Source: an uncultured Acidobacteriia bacterium
GTDB taxonomy: Bacteria; Acidobacteriota; Terriglobia; Bryobacterales; Bryobacteraceae
Direction of reading: 5' to 3'
Length of the DNA stretch: 35,092 bases
NCBI GenBank assembly: GCA_903882645.1
Contig: CAIRXZ010000227.1
Coordinates: 1-35,092 of the forward strand
Positions 28,830 through 35,092 of the stretch are shown one piece after another; position 1 is the stretch's first letter; the number at the start of each line of letters is the position of its first letter. A model generated the notes under the pieces. The model was not told the DNA's origin, ran no database searches, and worked only from the letters and a program-made list of their open reading frames with translations. The position numbers and the translations under genes were made by a program.

Positions 28830-29234
28830 GATTCTGTAAAGGTAGAAATGATGAGTGCGCGCCCGGCGTCTGGTTTCTCAAGTATTTCGAGCGAAGGTTT
28901 CGATAATAGGATCGGCTTACCCTCAAATTAGGGGGATTGCGCGGGCGGATGCGGGGGCTGCGTTCTACCACTCGCCAGCCGGAGAGATAAACGTACTGGA
29001 CCGTCCAACGCCAGACGGCAAGCGCGATCCGTAGACGTCCGGCATCCCAGTTGAGCTGGTTCGAGCACATCCTCGTCGGCCTCCGGCCGAAGGCCGGCCG
29101 GGGGTCCGCCCCACCACGAGTCAGTGACCGTAAGTACAGCGTACTTCCGGATTTGTTCCGCCGGCATGCGGTTCGACAGTCCCGCCCACTCTCATGCCGC
29201 ACACCCGTCTTTCCCCGGTCCGGCCGCGTCTGTC
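28830..29234. other. Intergenic region with a small hairpin repeat
   Basis: This 405-bp gap between divergent glycosyltransferase and tolQ shows no convincing gene on either strand. It contains CCGGCC-gaa-GGCCGG (29083-29097) followed by GGGG-tccg-CCCC (about 29101-29112), similar in style to the larger multi-hairpin elements elsewhere. It also holds AAGTAC-agc-GTACTT near 29133. The tol operon promoter should lie here but no strong -35/-10 pair is seen. Confidence 0.5.
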
Positions 29235-29261
29235 ATGATAGATTTTAGTTTAGGAGACGTG

Positions 29262-29948
29262 TTGACCTTTCAAGCTCCGCTCGCCTTTCTTCTTCAACTG
29301 AACATTTGGGATATGGTCCAGCACAGCGGCCCGCTGGTGGTGTTCGTGCTGGCGATTCTGGTCTGCTTTTCCGTCTCGTCCTGGACCGTGATTTTCGGGA
29401 AATGGCAGGTGTTTCGCGGCGCGCGCCGGAGCAATGCCCGCTTCCTGCGCGCCTTCCGCAAGGCCAATGGCCTGGAAGCCGTGATGATCGCGAGCGAGCA
29501 GTACCGCCCTTCCCCTTTGGTTTCGGTTTTCGATTTCGGCTACGAAGAGATCGCCCGCCAGACGAAGGCGCGGGGAAGAGTGACCAATCGCGCCACGCTC
29601 GAGCGCGCGCTGCAATTGGGCGTGAGCCAGGAACTCGCCAAGCTCGAACGCAGCATGAACTGGCTGGCGACGACGGCCTCCACGTCGCCGTTTATCGGGC
29701 TGTTCGGCACGGTGATGGGCATTATCCGCGCCTTCCAGGATATCGGCCAGATGGGCAGCACGAGCCTGCGCGCGGTGGCCCCTGGCATTGGGGAAGCCCT
29801 CATCACCACCGCCGTGGGACTGTTCGCGGCCATTCCCGCGGCCATTTTCTACAACCAGTTCGGCCACGCCATCCGGGAGATCGGCGCGCGCATGGACGAT
29901 TTCGCGCTCGAGTTTCTGAACCTGACCGAGCGGAGCTTCGGAGACTAG
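29262..29948 (+). CDS. tolQ: TolQ, proton-channel subunit of the Tol-Pal system
   Basis: TolQ forms with TolR the inner-membrane motor that uses the proton gradient to energise TolA. The first membrane helix is in PLVVFVLAILVCFSVSSW. The other two are in SPFIGLFGTVMGIIRAFQ and GIGEALITTAVGLFAAIPAA, with the conserved Thr and Pro residues of the MotA/TolQ/ExbB family. The TTG at 29262 (228 residues) is preferred because AGGAGA lies just upstream. An in-frame ATG at 29235 lacks a ribosome binding site. tolR follows after 4 bases. Gene order identifies it as TolQ rather than ExbB. Confidence 0.93.
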   Translation: MTFQAPLAFLLQLNIWDMVQHSGPLVVFVLAILVCFSVSSWTVIFGKWQVFRGARRSNARFLRAFRKANGLEAVMIASEQYRPSPLVSVFDFGYEEIARQTKARGRVTNRATLERALQLGVSQELAKLERSMNWLATTASTSPFIGLFGTVMGIIRAFQDIGQMGSTSLRAVAPGIGEALITTAVGLFAAIPAAIFYNQFGHAIREIGARMDDFALEFLNLTERSFGD

Positions 29949-29952
29949 CGCG

Positions 29953-30399
29953 ATGGCGTTTTCTTCCAATGGCGGCGGCGCCGGTTACGGAGCGCGCAGG
30001 CGCGGCGGAGGGACCCTCTCGGAAATCAACGTCACCCCGTTTGTCGACGTCGTGCTGGTGCTGCTCATCATTTTCATGCTCACGGCGAGCGTGATGGAAT
30101 TCGGCATCGAAGTGGACGTTCCCAAGGTGCGTATGGTGAAGGACACCGCCCAGGAGATGCCGGTGGTAACCATCACCAAGGATGGAACCACGACCCTCAA
30201 TGGCAAACCGGTGAACATCAACGACCTGGGCGCGACCATCCGCCAGCGCTTCGCCAACGCCAAGGGAGTCTACGTACGGGCGGACCGGGAAACCATCTGG
30301 GACATCGTCGCGCAGGTGACGGCTGAGCTGGGCGAGGCGAAGTTCCAGGTGAACATGGTGACCCAACCGGAGGACTCCGCGCCAAAAGGCCGTAAGTAA
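29953..30399 (+). CDS. tolR: TolR, Tol-Pal motor subunit
   Basis: The 148-residue protein belongs to the ExbD/TolR family. A glycine/arginine-rich cytoplasmic start is followed by a single membrane helix containing the proton-carrying D32 in INVTPFVDVVLVLLIIFML. A periplasmic domain follows (EMPVVTITKDGTTTLNGKPV, then IRQRFANAKGVYVRADRETI). Its stop TAA overlaps the tolA ATG by one base (TAATG), so the two are translationally coupled. Confidence 0.95.
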   Translation: MAFSSNGGGAGYGARRRGGGTLSEINVTPFVDVVLVLLIIFMLTASVMEFGIEVDVPKVRMVKDTAQEMPVVTITKDGTTTLNGKPVNINDLGATIRQRFANAKGVYVRADRETIWDIVAQVTAELGEAKFQVNMVTQPEDSAPKGRK

Positions 30400-31199
30400 T
30401 GCCATCGCACGCCGACATTCTGGACCGGCCGGAGCGCCTGTGGGGGTCGTTCTGGAGCTCGATCGGGCTGCATATTTCGATCGCCGCCGTCGCGCTGGGC
30501 GTAACCTGGGTCCATGGCCACCACCCGGCCGCGTTCTGGGGCGACATCAACGGCGGCGGCATGGGATCGGTGGCGGTGAATGTGGTGGCGCGCATTCCGC
30601 TTCCCACCCGGAGCGGCGCCGAGAACCCGGTCGCCAACGACACGGAGTCGAGAGCTCCCTCGCCGCCGGCCAAGACGAAGCCGCTGGCCCGCGTCGCGGA
30701 GCCCGATTTGGACGCCGTTCCCCTGCCCAGCCGCAACGCGGCGAAGAAAGCGTCGCAAGCCGCCTCGGCGGTCAACAAGTTCCGCGAGCGGCAGCAGGAC
30801 GCCCCGAACCAGGTGTACAGCCAATCGGGGCAGCGCCTGGTCACGCCGATGATCGGGATGTCCGGGGGCGGCGGCGTCGCCATAGGGAACAATTCGCCAT
30901 TCGGGACGCAATTCGGCTGGTACTCCGACCAGGTGAGGAGCAGAGTCGCGCAGAACTGGCATACCGGGGATATCAACCCGCGCATCCGGACCGCGAATCC
31001 CGTGGTGGTGACGTTTACAATCCAGCGCGATGGCTCCGTGCCGTCTCAATCGGTCAGAATCACCCAATCGAGCGGCATTTCCGAGCTGGATATCTCGGCG
31101 AAGCGCGCCGTCCTGCAGGCCGTACCGTTCCAGCCGCTGCCGCGGGAGTTTTCCCGCAATTCGGCGGACGTCGAGTTCTATTTTGAGTTGAGGCGTTGA
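30399..31199 (+). CDS. tolA: TolA-like protein with TonB C-terminal domain
   Basis: The 266-residue product has a single N-terminal membrane helix (SIGLHISIAAVALGVTWVHG). A Pro/Ala/Lys-rich periplasmic stretch follows, with a short helical part around KFRERQQDAPNQ. The C-terminal TonB_C-like domain includes VVVTFTIQRDGSVPSQSVRI and VLQAVPFQPLPREF. It lacks the very long helical domain of enterobacterial TolA (421 residues), so its periplasmic reach should be shorter. Position between tolR and tolB identifies it as TolA. By sequence alone it would be called a TonB-family protein. Confidence 0.9.
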   Translation: MPSHADILDRPERLWGSFWSSIGLHISIAAVALGVTWVHGHHPAAFWGDINGGGMGSVAVNVVARIPLPTRSGAENPVANDTESRAPSPPAKTKPLARVAEPDLDAVPLPSRNAAKKASQAASAVNKFRERQQDAPNQVYSQSGQRLVTPMIGMSGGGGVAIGNNSPFGTQFGWYSDQVRSRVAQNWHTGDINPRIRTANPVVVTFTIQRDGSVPSQSVRITQSSGISELDISAKRAVLQAVPFQPLPREFSRNSADVEFYFELRR

Positions 31200-31200
31200 C

Positions 31201-32592
31201 ATGAGAAGGCTCCTCTGGTTCGCGATGGCGCCGGCCGCGGCGTTGGTGTTGCTGACGGCCCAGGACATGACGATTCACTTACAGGAGGGGCAAATCCCGG
31301 CCTTGGCCATCCCGGACCTGCGCGGCGACGGCCAGGCGCAGCCGTTGATGGGTGCGTTCAACGGGACGCTGTGGAGCGACGTGCAAGGGGCCGGGCCGGT
31401 GCGATTGGTCCCCAAGACGATGTACCCCAAGGCCAACCCGCAGCAGGCCTCGGACTGGCGCCAGCCGCCGCCCCCCGTGGAGGCGCCGCGCGGGCGCAAT
31501 CCGAAGCAACCGCCGCCGCAGCCCCAGAACGGAGGCGGCCTGTGGATGAAGGACTGGTCGGGACCGCCGGTTTCGGCCGACTACATGGCCTTCGGCTACA
31601 CGGCGGTGCAGAACGGCGTCCTGGTGCTCTACGGGTGGCTCTACGACCTGGGCCGCGGCCAGCAGGTGATCGGCAAGCGCTACCTGGCATCCGGCGTGGA
31701 CGAGGCCGGCGCGCGCCGGATCGCGCACGAATTCGCCGCCGATATCGTCGCGCAGTTCGGCGGCCAATCCTTGTACGGCAGCCACATTTATTTCAATTCC
31801 GACCGTACCGGCCACCCGGAGATCTGGGTCATGGACCCGGACGGCGGCAACCAGAAGCAAATCACGAGTTACCGCAGTTGGCTGGCCTTCCCAGCCGTGT
31901 CTCCGGACGGCGGCAAGATCGCGTTCACTAGCTGGGTCCGCGGCAATCCTGCTATATTTGTCTTTTCGGTGGATCCGGTTCGGGATTTGCGTTTTTACAA
32001 CCAGCGCGCGTCGGTGAATTCGTCGCCGTCGTTTACCCCGGATGGGAAGCAGATCGTATATTCTTCATCGGCGAATGGCTGCTGCCGGATTTTCATCGCG
32101 AATCTGGACGGTTCGGGTTGGAGGCCGGTCACGTCCGGAAGCTGGAACGACACCGAGCCTAAAGTCAATCCGAAGACCGGCAACGAGATCGTGTTCGCGT
32201 CCAGCCGGTCCAGCGGCGGAGGCGTCGGAGAGCAGATTTTCAAGGCGAATATGGAGGGGGGCGATATCGAACGGTTAACCCCCGGCGAAGGCGAGGCGTC
32301 CAACCCTTCGTGGCACCCCAGCGGGCAGATCGTCGCGTACGCGTGGACGCGCGGATTTATGGCTGGAAACTTCAACATATTCACCATGGATGTGGCGACG
32401 CACAGGTACTCGCAGTTGACGCACAGCGAGGGAAGGAACGAGAATCCAAGCTGGGCGCCGGATGGCGTGCACCTGGTGTTTGCGTCGACGCGCGGCGGAT
32501 CGAGCCAGATCTGGACCATGCTCGCGGACGGATCGCAGCCGCGCCAACTTACCACGCAGGGACATAACAAGACCCCAGTCTGGGGCAAGTAA
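31201..32592 (+). CDS. tolB: TolB, periplasmic beta-propeller of the Tol-Pal system
   Basis: The 463-residue protein has a short signal peptide ending near TAQD. The N-terminal domain (IPALAIPDLRGDGQAQPLMG) is followed by a six-bladed WD40-like propeller with repeats such as RTGHPEIWVMDPDGGNQKQI and GGSSQIWTMLADGSQPRQLT. TolB binds Pal and TolA in the periplasm. An unusual Pro/Gln/Arg-rich insert (QPPPPVEAPRGRNPKQPPPQ) lies in the N-terminal domain at about residues 85-112. The ATG begins one base after the tolA stop. The match is strong despite the insert. Confidence 0.94.
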   Translation: MRRLLWFAMAPAAALVLLTAQDMTIHLQEGQIPALAIPDLRGDGQAQPLMGAFNGTLWSDVQGAGPVRLVPKTMYPKANPQQASDWRQPPPPVEAPRGRNPKQPPPQPQNGGGLWMKDWSGPPVSADYMAFGYTAVQNGVLVLYGWLYDLGRGQQVIGKRYLASGVDEAGARRIAHEFAADIVAQFGGQSLYGSHIYFNSDRTGHPEIWVMDPDGGNQKQITSYRSWLAFPAVSPDGGKIAFTSWVRGNPAIFVFSVDPVRDLRFYNQRASVNSSPSFTPDGKQIVYSSSANGCCRIFIANLDGSGWRPVTSGSWNDTEPKVNPKTGNEIVFASSRSSGGGVGEQIFKANMEGGDIERLTPGEGEASNPSWHPSGQIVAYAWTRGFMAGNFNIFTMDVATHRYSQLTHSEGRNENPSWAPDGVHLVFASTRGGSSQIWTMLADGSQPRQLTTQGHNKTPVWGK

Positions 32593-32616
32593 CGGAGAAC
32601 AGAGGAGACGATATTC

Positions 32617-33411
32617 ATGATCGGTTCACGGAAGATCGTTATTGCGTTGCTTTGCGTTTTGCTGGTGGTGTTCGCGGTCGGATGTAAGAAGAAGGTTCCG
32701 CCGCCGCCGCCGCCACCGGCCCCGGTGGTGCAGCCGCCGCCGCCGCCACCGCCGCCGCCGCCAGCCGCGCCCGCTATCGCGCAGTTTGTGGCGGATCCCG
32801 CGTCCATTCAGCGCGGCCAGACTTCCACGTTGCGCTGGAACGTAACCGGCCAGGTAACCAACGTTTCCATCAACCAGGGAGTCGGGACGCAGCCGAATAC
32901 CGGAAGTTTCCGGGTGCAGCCGGACAATTCCACTACCTACACCCTCACCGCGACCGGTCCGGGCGGCACTACCACGGGTTCGGTGAGCGTCAACGTGACG
33001 ATCCCGCCGCCGCCGCCCCCGCCGCCGCCCCCGCCGCCCAAGCCGACCATCGAGCAGCGCATCTTCGCCGAAGTGCAGGACGCCTTCTTCGATTACGACA
33101 AGAGCGACCTGCGCGCGGACGCGCGCGACGCCCTGACGAAGGACGCCTCGGCCCTGAAAGCCATCCTGGCGGACTTCCCCAACAACAAAATCAAGATCGA
33201 GGGACACTGCGACGAGCGCGGCTCGGCGGAGTACAACATCGGTCTGGGCGACAAGCGCACCACTTCGGCCAAGGACCTCCTGGTGCAACTGGGCGTCTCC
33301 GCCGACAGGCTGACGGCCACCAGCTACGGCAAAGAGCGGCCCCAGTGCACCGAGTCCAACGAGGCCTGCTGGCAGAAGAACCGGCGCGTGCACTTCTCTC
33401 CCGAGCCGTAG
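32617..33411 (+). CDS. pal: Peptidoglycan-associated lipoprotein Pal with an added Ig-like domain
   Basis: The 264-residue product has a lipoprotein signal ending AVGC (C23). Two proline runs (about 27-50 and 129-142) flank a beta-sandwich of about 75 residues, starting FVADPASIQRGQTSTLRWNV and ending TYTLTATGPGGTTTGSVSVN. The C-terminal OmpA-like domain binds peptidoglycan, with IKIEGHCDERGSAEYNIGLG, the D and R ligands for diaminopimelate, and NRRVHF. Typical Pal is 170-180 residues and lacks the middle domain. It follows tolB by 24 bases and precedes cpoB, so its identity as Pal is secure. Confidence 0.95.
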   Translation: MIGSRKIVIALLCVLLVVFAVGCKKKVPPPPPPPAPVVQPPPPPPPPPPAAPAIAQFVADPASIQRGQTSTLRWNVTGQVTNVSINQGVGTQPNTGSFRVQPDNSTTYTLTATGPGGTTTGSVSVNVTIPPPPPPPPPPPPKPTIEQRIFAEVQDAFFDYDKSDLRADARDALTKDASALKAILADFPNNKIKIEGHCDERGSAEYNIGLGDKRTTSAKDLLVQLGVSADRLTATSYGKERPQCTESNEACWQKNRRVHFSPEP

Positions 33412-33436
33412 GAGAGAGACACGAATGCGAGAACCC

Positions 33437-33467
33437 AGGGGCGGCCGGCCGTGCCGCGTCCGCCCCT
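33437..33467 (+). promoter_or_regulatory. Hairpin ahead of cpoB
   Basis: AGGGGCGG (33437-33444) and CCGCCCCT (33460-33467) form a perfect 8-bp stem with a 15-base loop. It ends 3 bases before the cpoB ribosome binding site GAGGAGG (33471-33477). It could adjust cpoB translation or protect the upstream message. Confidence 0.4.
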
Positions 33468-33484
33468 GATGAGGAGGTTTGTCT

Positions 33485-34405
33485 ATGTTCCGACGCTTTT
33501 GCGCCTGCCTGCTGATTGCTGCGCCCGCCGTGACGTTCGGCGCCGACAAAGCCATGATGGATTTGCAGCGCGACGTTGCGCAGTTGCAGGAATCCGTCAA
33601 GCAGTTGCAGCGCTCGCAGGACGAGAAGTTCGCCAAGATCGAGGTGCTGGTCCAGCAGGCTCTCGGCAGCTCCAACGATGCGAAAACGGCTGTCGCGGTG
33701 ATTCAATCCGGCCTTCAACAGGGTATGCGCGACACCGAAAGCAAGCTGGTGCCCCCCGTGGCGGGGCTTTCCACGCGCATGGACCAGATGGCCAGCGATT
33801 TCCGCACCCTCGAAGGGGCGGTTCAAGACTTGAATGCCGCCCTGACCAAGATACAGACGCAGTTGACCGATGTGAACAACGGGCTGAAGGTGTTGCAGAC
33901 GCCCCCTCCGGCGCCTCCCGCTCCGGCTGCCGGCGGAAGCGCGGCCGGGGCCTCGCCGGGCATGCCGCCCATGTCCGCAACCGACCTCTATGCCGCCGCC
34001 CAACGCGACTATAGCGGCGGTCAGCCCGAACTCGCCGTGCAGGAGTTCGCCGAGTACCTGAAGTATTACGGCAATACTTCCCAGGCGCCCGCCGCCCAGT
34101 TCTACATCGGGTACACCCACTACACGCAGAAGGATTATGCAACGGCCGCGCAGGATTTCGACGCGGTTCTGGAGAAGTACCCCGACGACAATGTGCGCGC
34201 CCCGGAGGCGGCCTATTACAAAGGTCTCAGCCTGAAGCAAATACCAGGCCGCAAGACCGACGCCGCCACCGAATTTCTGCAACTGATTAAAGATTACCCC
34301 GATAACGAGAACGCCAAGAAGGCCTGCACGCAGTTGCAGTCCCTCGGCCGAAACTGCCCGGTCAAAGCGCCCCCCGCTAAAGCGCCCGCCAAGAAGAAAA
34401 AGTAG
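33485..34405 (+). CDS. cpoB: CpoB/YbgF, Tol-Pal-associated TPR protein
   Basis: CpoB coordinates peptidoglycan synthesis with outer-membrane constriction. The 306-residue protein has a signal peptide ending TFGAD and a long coiled coil (about residues 22-130; LQRDVAQLQESVKQLQRS). A Pro/Ala linker and three TPR-like repeats of the YbgF type follow (YAAAQRDYSGGQPELAVQEF, FYIGYTHYTQKDYATAAQDF, AAYYKGLSLKQIPGRKTDAA). The tail is lysine-rich. The ATG at 33485 sits 7 bases after GAGGAGG. The coiled coil is longer than in E. coli. Confidence 0.92.
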   Translation: MFRRFCACLLIAAPAVTFGADKAMMDLQRDVAQLQESVKQLQRSQDEKFAKIEVLVQQALGSSNDAKTAVAVIQSGLQQGMRDTESKLVPPVAGLSTRMDQMASDFRTLEGAVQDLNAALTKIQTQLTDVNNGLKVLQTPPPAPPAPAAGGSAAGASPGMPPMSATDLYAAAQRDYSGGQPELAVQEFAEYLKYYGNTSQAPAAQFYIGYTHYTQKDYATAAQDFDAVLEKYPDDNVRAPEAAYYKGLSLKQIPGRKTDAATEFLQLIKDYPDNENAKKACTQLQSLGRNCPVKAPPAKAPAKKKK

Positions 34406-34454
34406 TTCTTCCGTTCGTTCTGCGAACCCCCCGGGTCAAGTGAGCCGGTGTGGT

Positions 34455-34560
34455 GCCGTACGTCCACAAGAGTATGGACGCGGCACGCCGGGAGCGTGCG
34501 CCGCGTGGCGCGGACACTCGTGTCTGCCGCGTCGAGACTCTCTCGACGCGTGGGTCCGCG
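34455..34560. repeat. Multi-hairpin intergenic element
   Basis: Four hairpins follow one another. The first is GCCG-ta-CGTCCA paired with TGGACGCGGC (34455-34484). The second is GCACGC-cggga-GCGTGC (34483-34499). The third is GACAC-tc-GTGTC (34513-34524). The fourth is CGCGTCGAGA-ctc-TCTCGACGCG (34528-34550). CGCGGAC near 34509 and GTCCGCG at 34554-34560 enclose the last two. The element lies between cpoB and tRNA-Thr and may help end the tol transcript. It has the look of a dispersed repeat. Confidence 0.55.
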
Positions 34561-34670
34561 AAGAATCCGTACGCTGGAGATCTGCGAGTCTCAGTCAGCC
34601 CCCTTGTGAAGATCTGGCGGGAAGGGACGCGTCGCGCGCGGTGCCGGGATTCCCGCCGTCTCGCGGGGGT

Positions 34671-34680
34671 TTGCTAAAAT
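34671..34680 (+). promoter_or_regulatory. Extended -10 promoter of tRNA-Thr
   Basis: TTGCTAAAAT contains TGC followed by TAAAAT (34675-34680), an extended -10. No -35 is seen. Transcription would begin near 34687, about 34 bases before the tRNA. Confidence 0.4.
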
Positions 34681-34720
34681 GAAATGGATTCGAAGGCCCC
34701 GCGTTTCGCAGCGACTCAAG

Positions 34721-34796
34721 GCCACCCTAGCTCAGTTGGTAGAGCGGCTGATTCGTAATCAGCAGGTCTCCGGTTCAAGCCCGGAGGGTGGCTCCA
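34721..34796 (+). tRNA. tRNA-Thr(CGT)
   Basis: A 76-nt cloverleaf with acceptor GCCACCC paired to GGGTGGC, a D arm with AGTTGGTAGA and T arm CTCCGGTTCAAGCCCGGAG. The anticodon stem GCTGA/TCAGC encloses TTCGTAA, giving anticodon CGT, which reads ACG. The 3' CCA is encoded at 34794-34796. No integrase or duplicated tRNA end is seen next to it. Confidence 0.97.
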
Positions 34797-34978
34797 TCTA
34801 ATCAATCAGTTGCGAGCAATCGTCGGTAGTCGGTCCGACCCGGTTCGCTTCCATACGGGTCCTATCGAGGGTTCCCTGAAGGAAAATAGGGCCGTCCAGG
34901 GAATCGAGGGCCTGACGGCGCGCGAGTAGCACCCGGCCCGGGGGCTGTGGCATGGGTGCACGACAAAAAAGTGGGTAA

Positions 34979-35092
34979 TCAGGCGGCTCGGGAACGGGTT
35001 TCCCAGTAGTCTTCGAACCTGTGGCTAAGGCGGCAGCAGCGCAAAGCGATGATGGCATTGGCGCCGGCGACAGTCCAGAACGACCCGGAGCG
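34979..35092 (-). CDS. Transposase C-terminal fragment at the window edge
   Basis: Reading in from 35092 on the minus strand, 37 codons precede the TGA at 34979-34981: RSGSFWTVAGANAIIALRCC, then RLSHRFEDYWETRSRAA. This resembles the conserved end of ISKra4-type transposases (W-x-V-x-A-N-A-I-I-A-L-R ... F-x-D-Y-W). The rest of the element is outside the window. The 182 bases between it and tRNA-Thr should hold the element terminus, but no inverted repeat can be paired. The family name is tentative, while a transposase end is likely. Confidence 0.6.
   Translation of the reverse strand, partial: RSGSFWTVAGANAIIALRCCRLSHRFEDYWETRSRAA

Noticed and set aside
28928-29167. 79-codon minus-strand ORF in the tolQ upstream gap
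   Set aside because: It spans a hairpin repeat, has no ribosome binding site and shows no domain-like pattern.
34441-34682. Two overlapping plus-strand ORFs after cpoB
   Set aside because: They are translations of the multi-hairpin element, not genes.
34871-34890. 15-base match CTGAAGGAAAATAGG shared with 5548-5562, near the other tRNA
   Set aside because: One 15-base match is close to chance for a window this size, and no attachment-site structure or integrase is seen.
34798-35058. 86-codon minus-strand ORF next to tRNA-Thr
   Set aside because: It overlaps the transposase C-terminus in another frame and has no recognisable features.

Overview
The window is GC-rich bacterial chromosome and most resembles an acidobacterium of the Solibacter/Bryobacter type. 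This placement is inferred from gene content: a 1,200-residue Oar-like TonB-dependent receptor, a NarL-type sensor kinase with a long beta-propeller ectodomain, agarase-like and clan GH-D glycosidases, and a complete tolQRAB-pal-cpoB cluster. No rRNA is present to confirm it. Both ends lie inside transposase genes: an IS3-type orfA start at the left and a transposase C-terminus at the right. The 35 kb may therefore be a whole contig broken at repeats.

Layout. (1) 1-5.6 kb: replication genes on the minus strand, dnaA, then dnaN and gyrB, with an AT-rich dnaA-dnaN spacer and DnaA-box-like sites on both sides of dnaA (candidate oriC). A tRNA-Gly(GCC) diverges from dnaA. recF is not between dnaN and gyrB. 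(2) 5.7-11.5 kb: a secreted protein of unknown function, then a compact minus-strand lipoate operon: lpdA (E3), lipB, a 2-oxoacid dehydrogenase E2 gene and an unrecognised 565-residue protein with an acetyltransferase-like segment. (3) 11.6-24.1 kb: a carbohydrate locus with an SGNH rhamnogalacturonan-acetylesterase-like enzyme and a clan GH-D glycosidase on the plus strand, an Oar-like TonB-dependent receptor on the minus strand, a divergent propeller histidine kinase plus NarL-type response regulator, and a GH50/agarase-like enzyme. A 32-bp palindrome (15-bp arms, 2-bp centre) lies between receptor and kinase and is the best operator candidate here.

(4) 24.2-25.1 kb: a small scar holding a multi-hairpin repeat, a C-terminal VapC/PIN fragment, an intact CopG-type antitoxin gene and a BrnT-like toxin tail fused to an unrelated signal peptide. 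(5) 25.1-28.8 kb: a putative secreted zinc peptidase, a small basic protein, an MBL-fold hydrolase and an NfrB-like membrane glycosyltransferase. (6) 29.2-34.4 kb: tolQ, tolR, tolA, tolB, pal and cpoB in canonical order, with an extra Ig-like domain in Pal and a proline-rich insert in TolB. (7) 34.4-35.1 kb: a second multi-hairpin intergenic element, tRNA-Thr(CGT) and the transposase end.

How the genes fit together: the carbohydrate locus looks like an acidobacterial counterpart of a polysaccharide utilisation locus, with a surface receptor, secreted hydrolases and a two-component sensor whose periplasmic propellers could bind glycans. No SusD-like gene is present. The Tol-Pal cluster would link the inner membrane, peptidoglycan and outer membrane during division. 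The lipoate operon makes octanoyl transferase and the E2/E3 subunits it serves, but no E1 or lipA is in the window.
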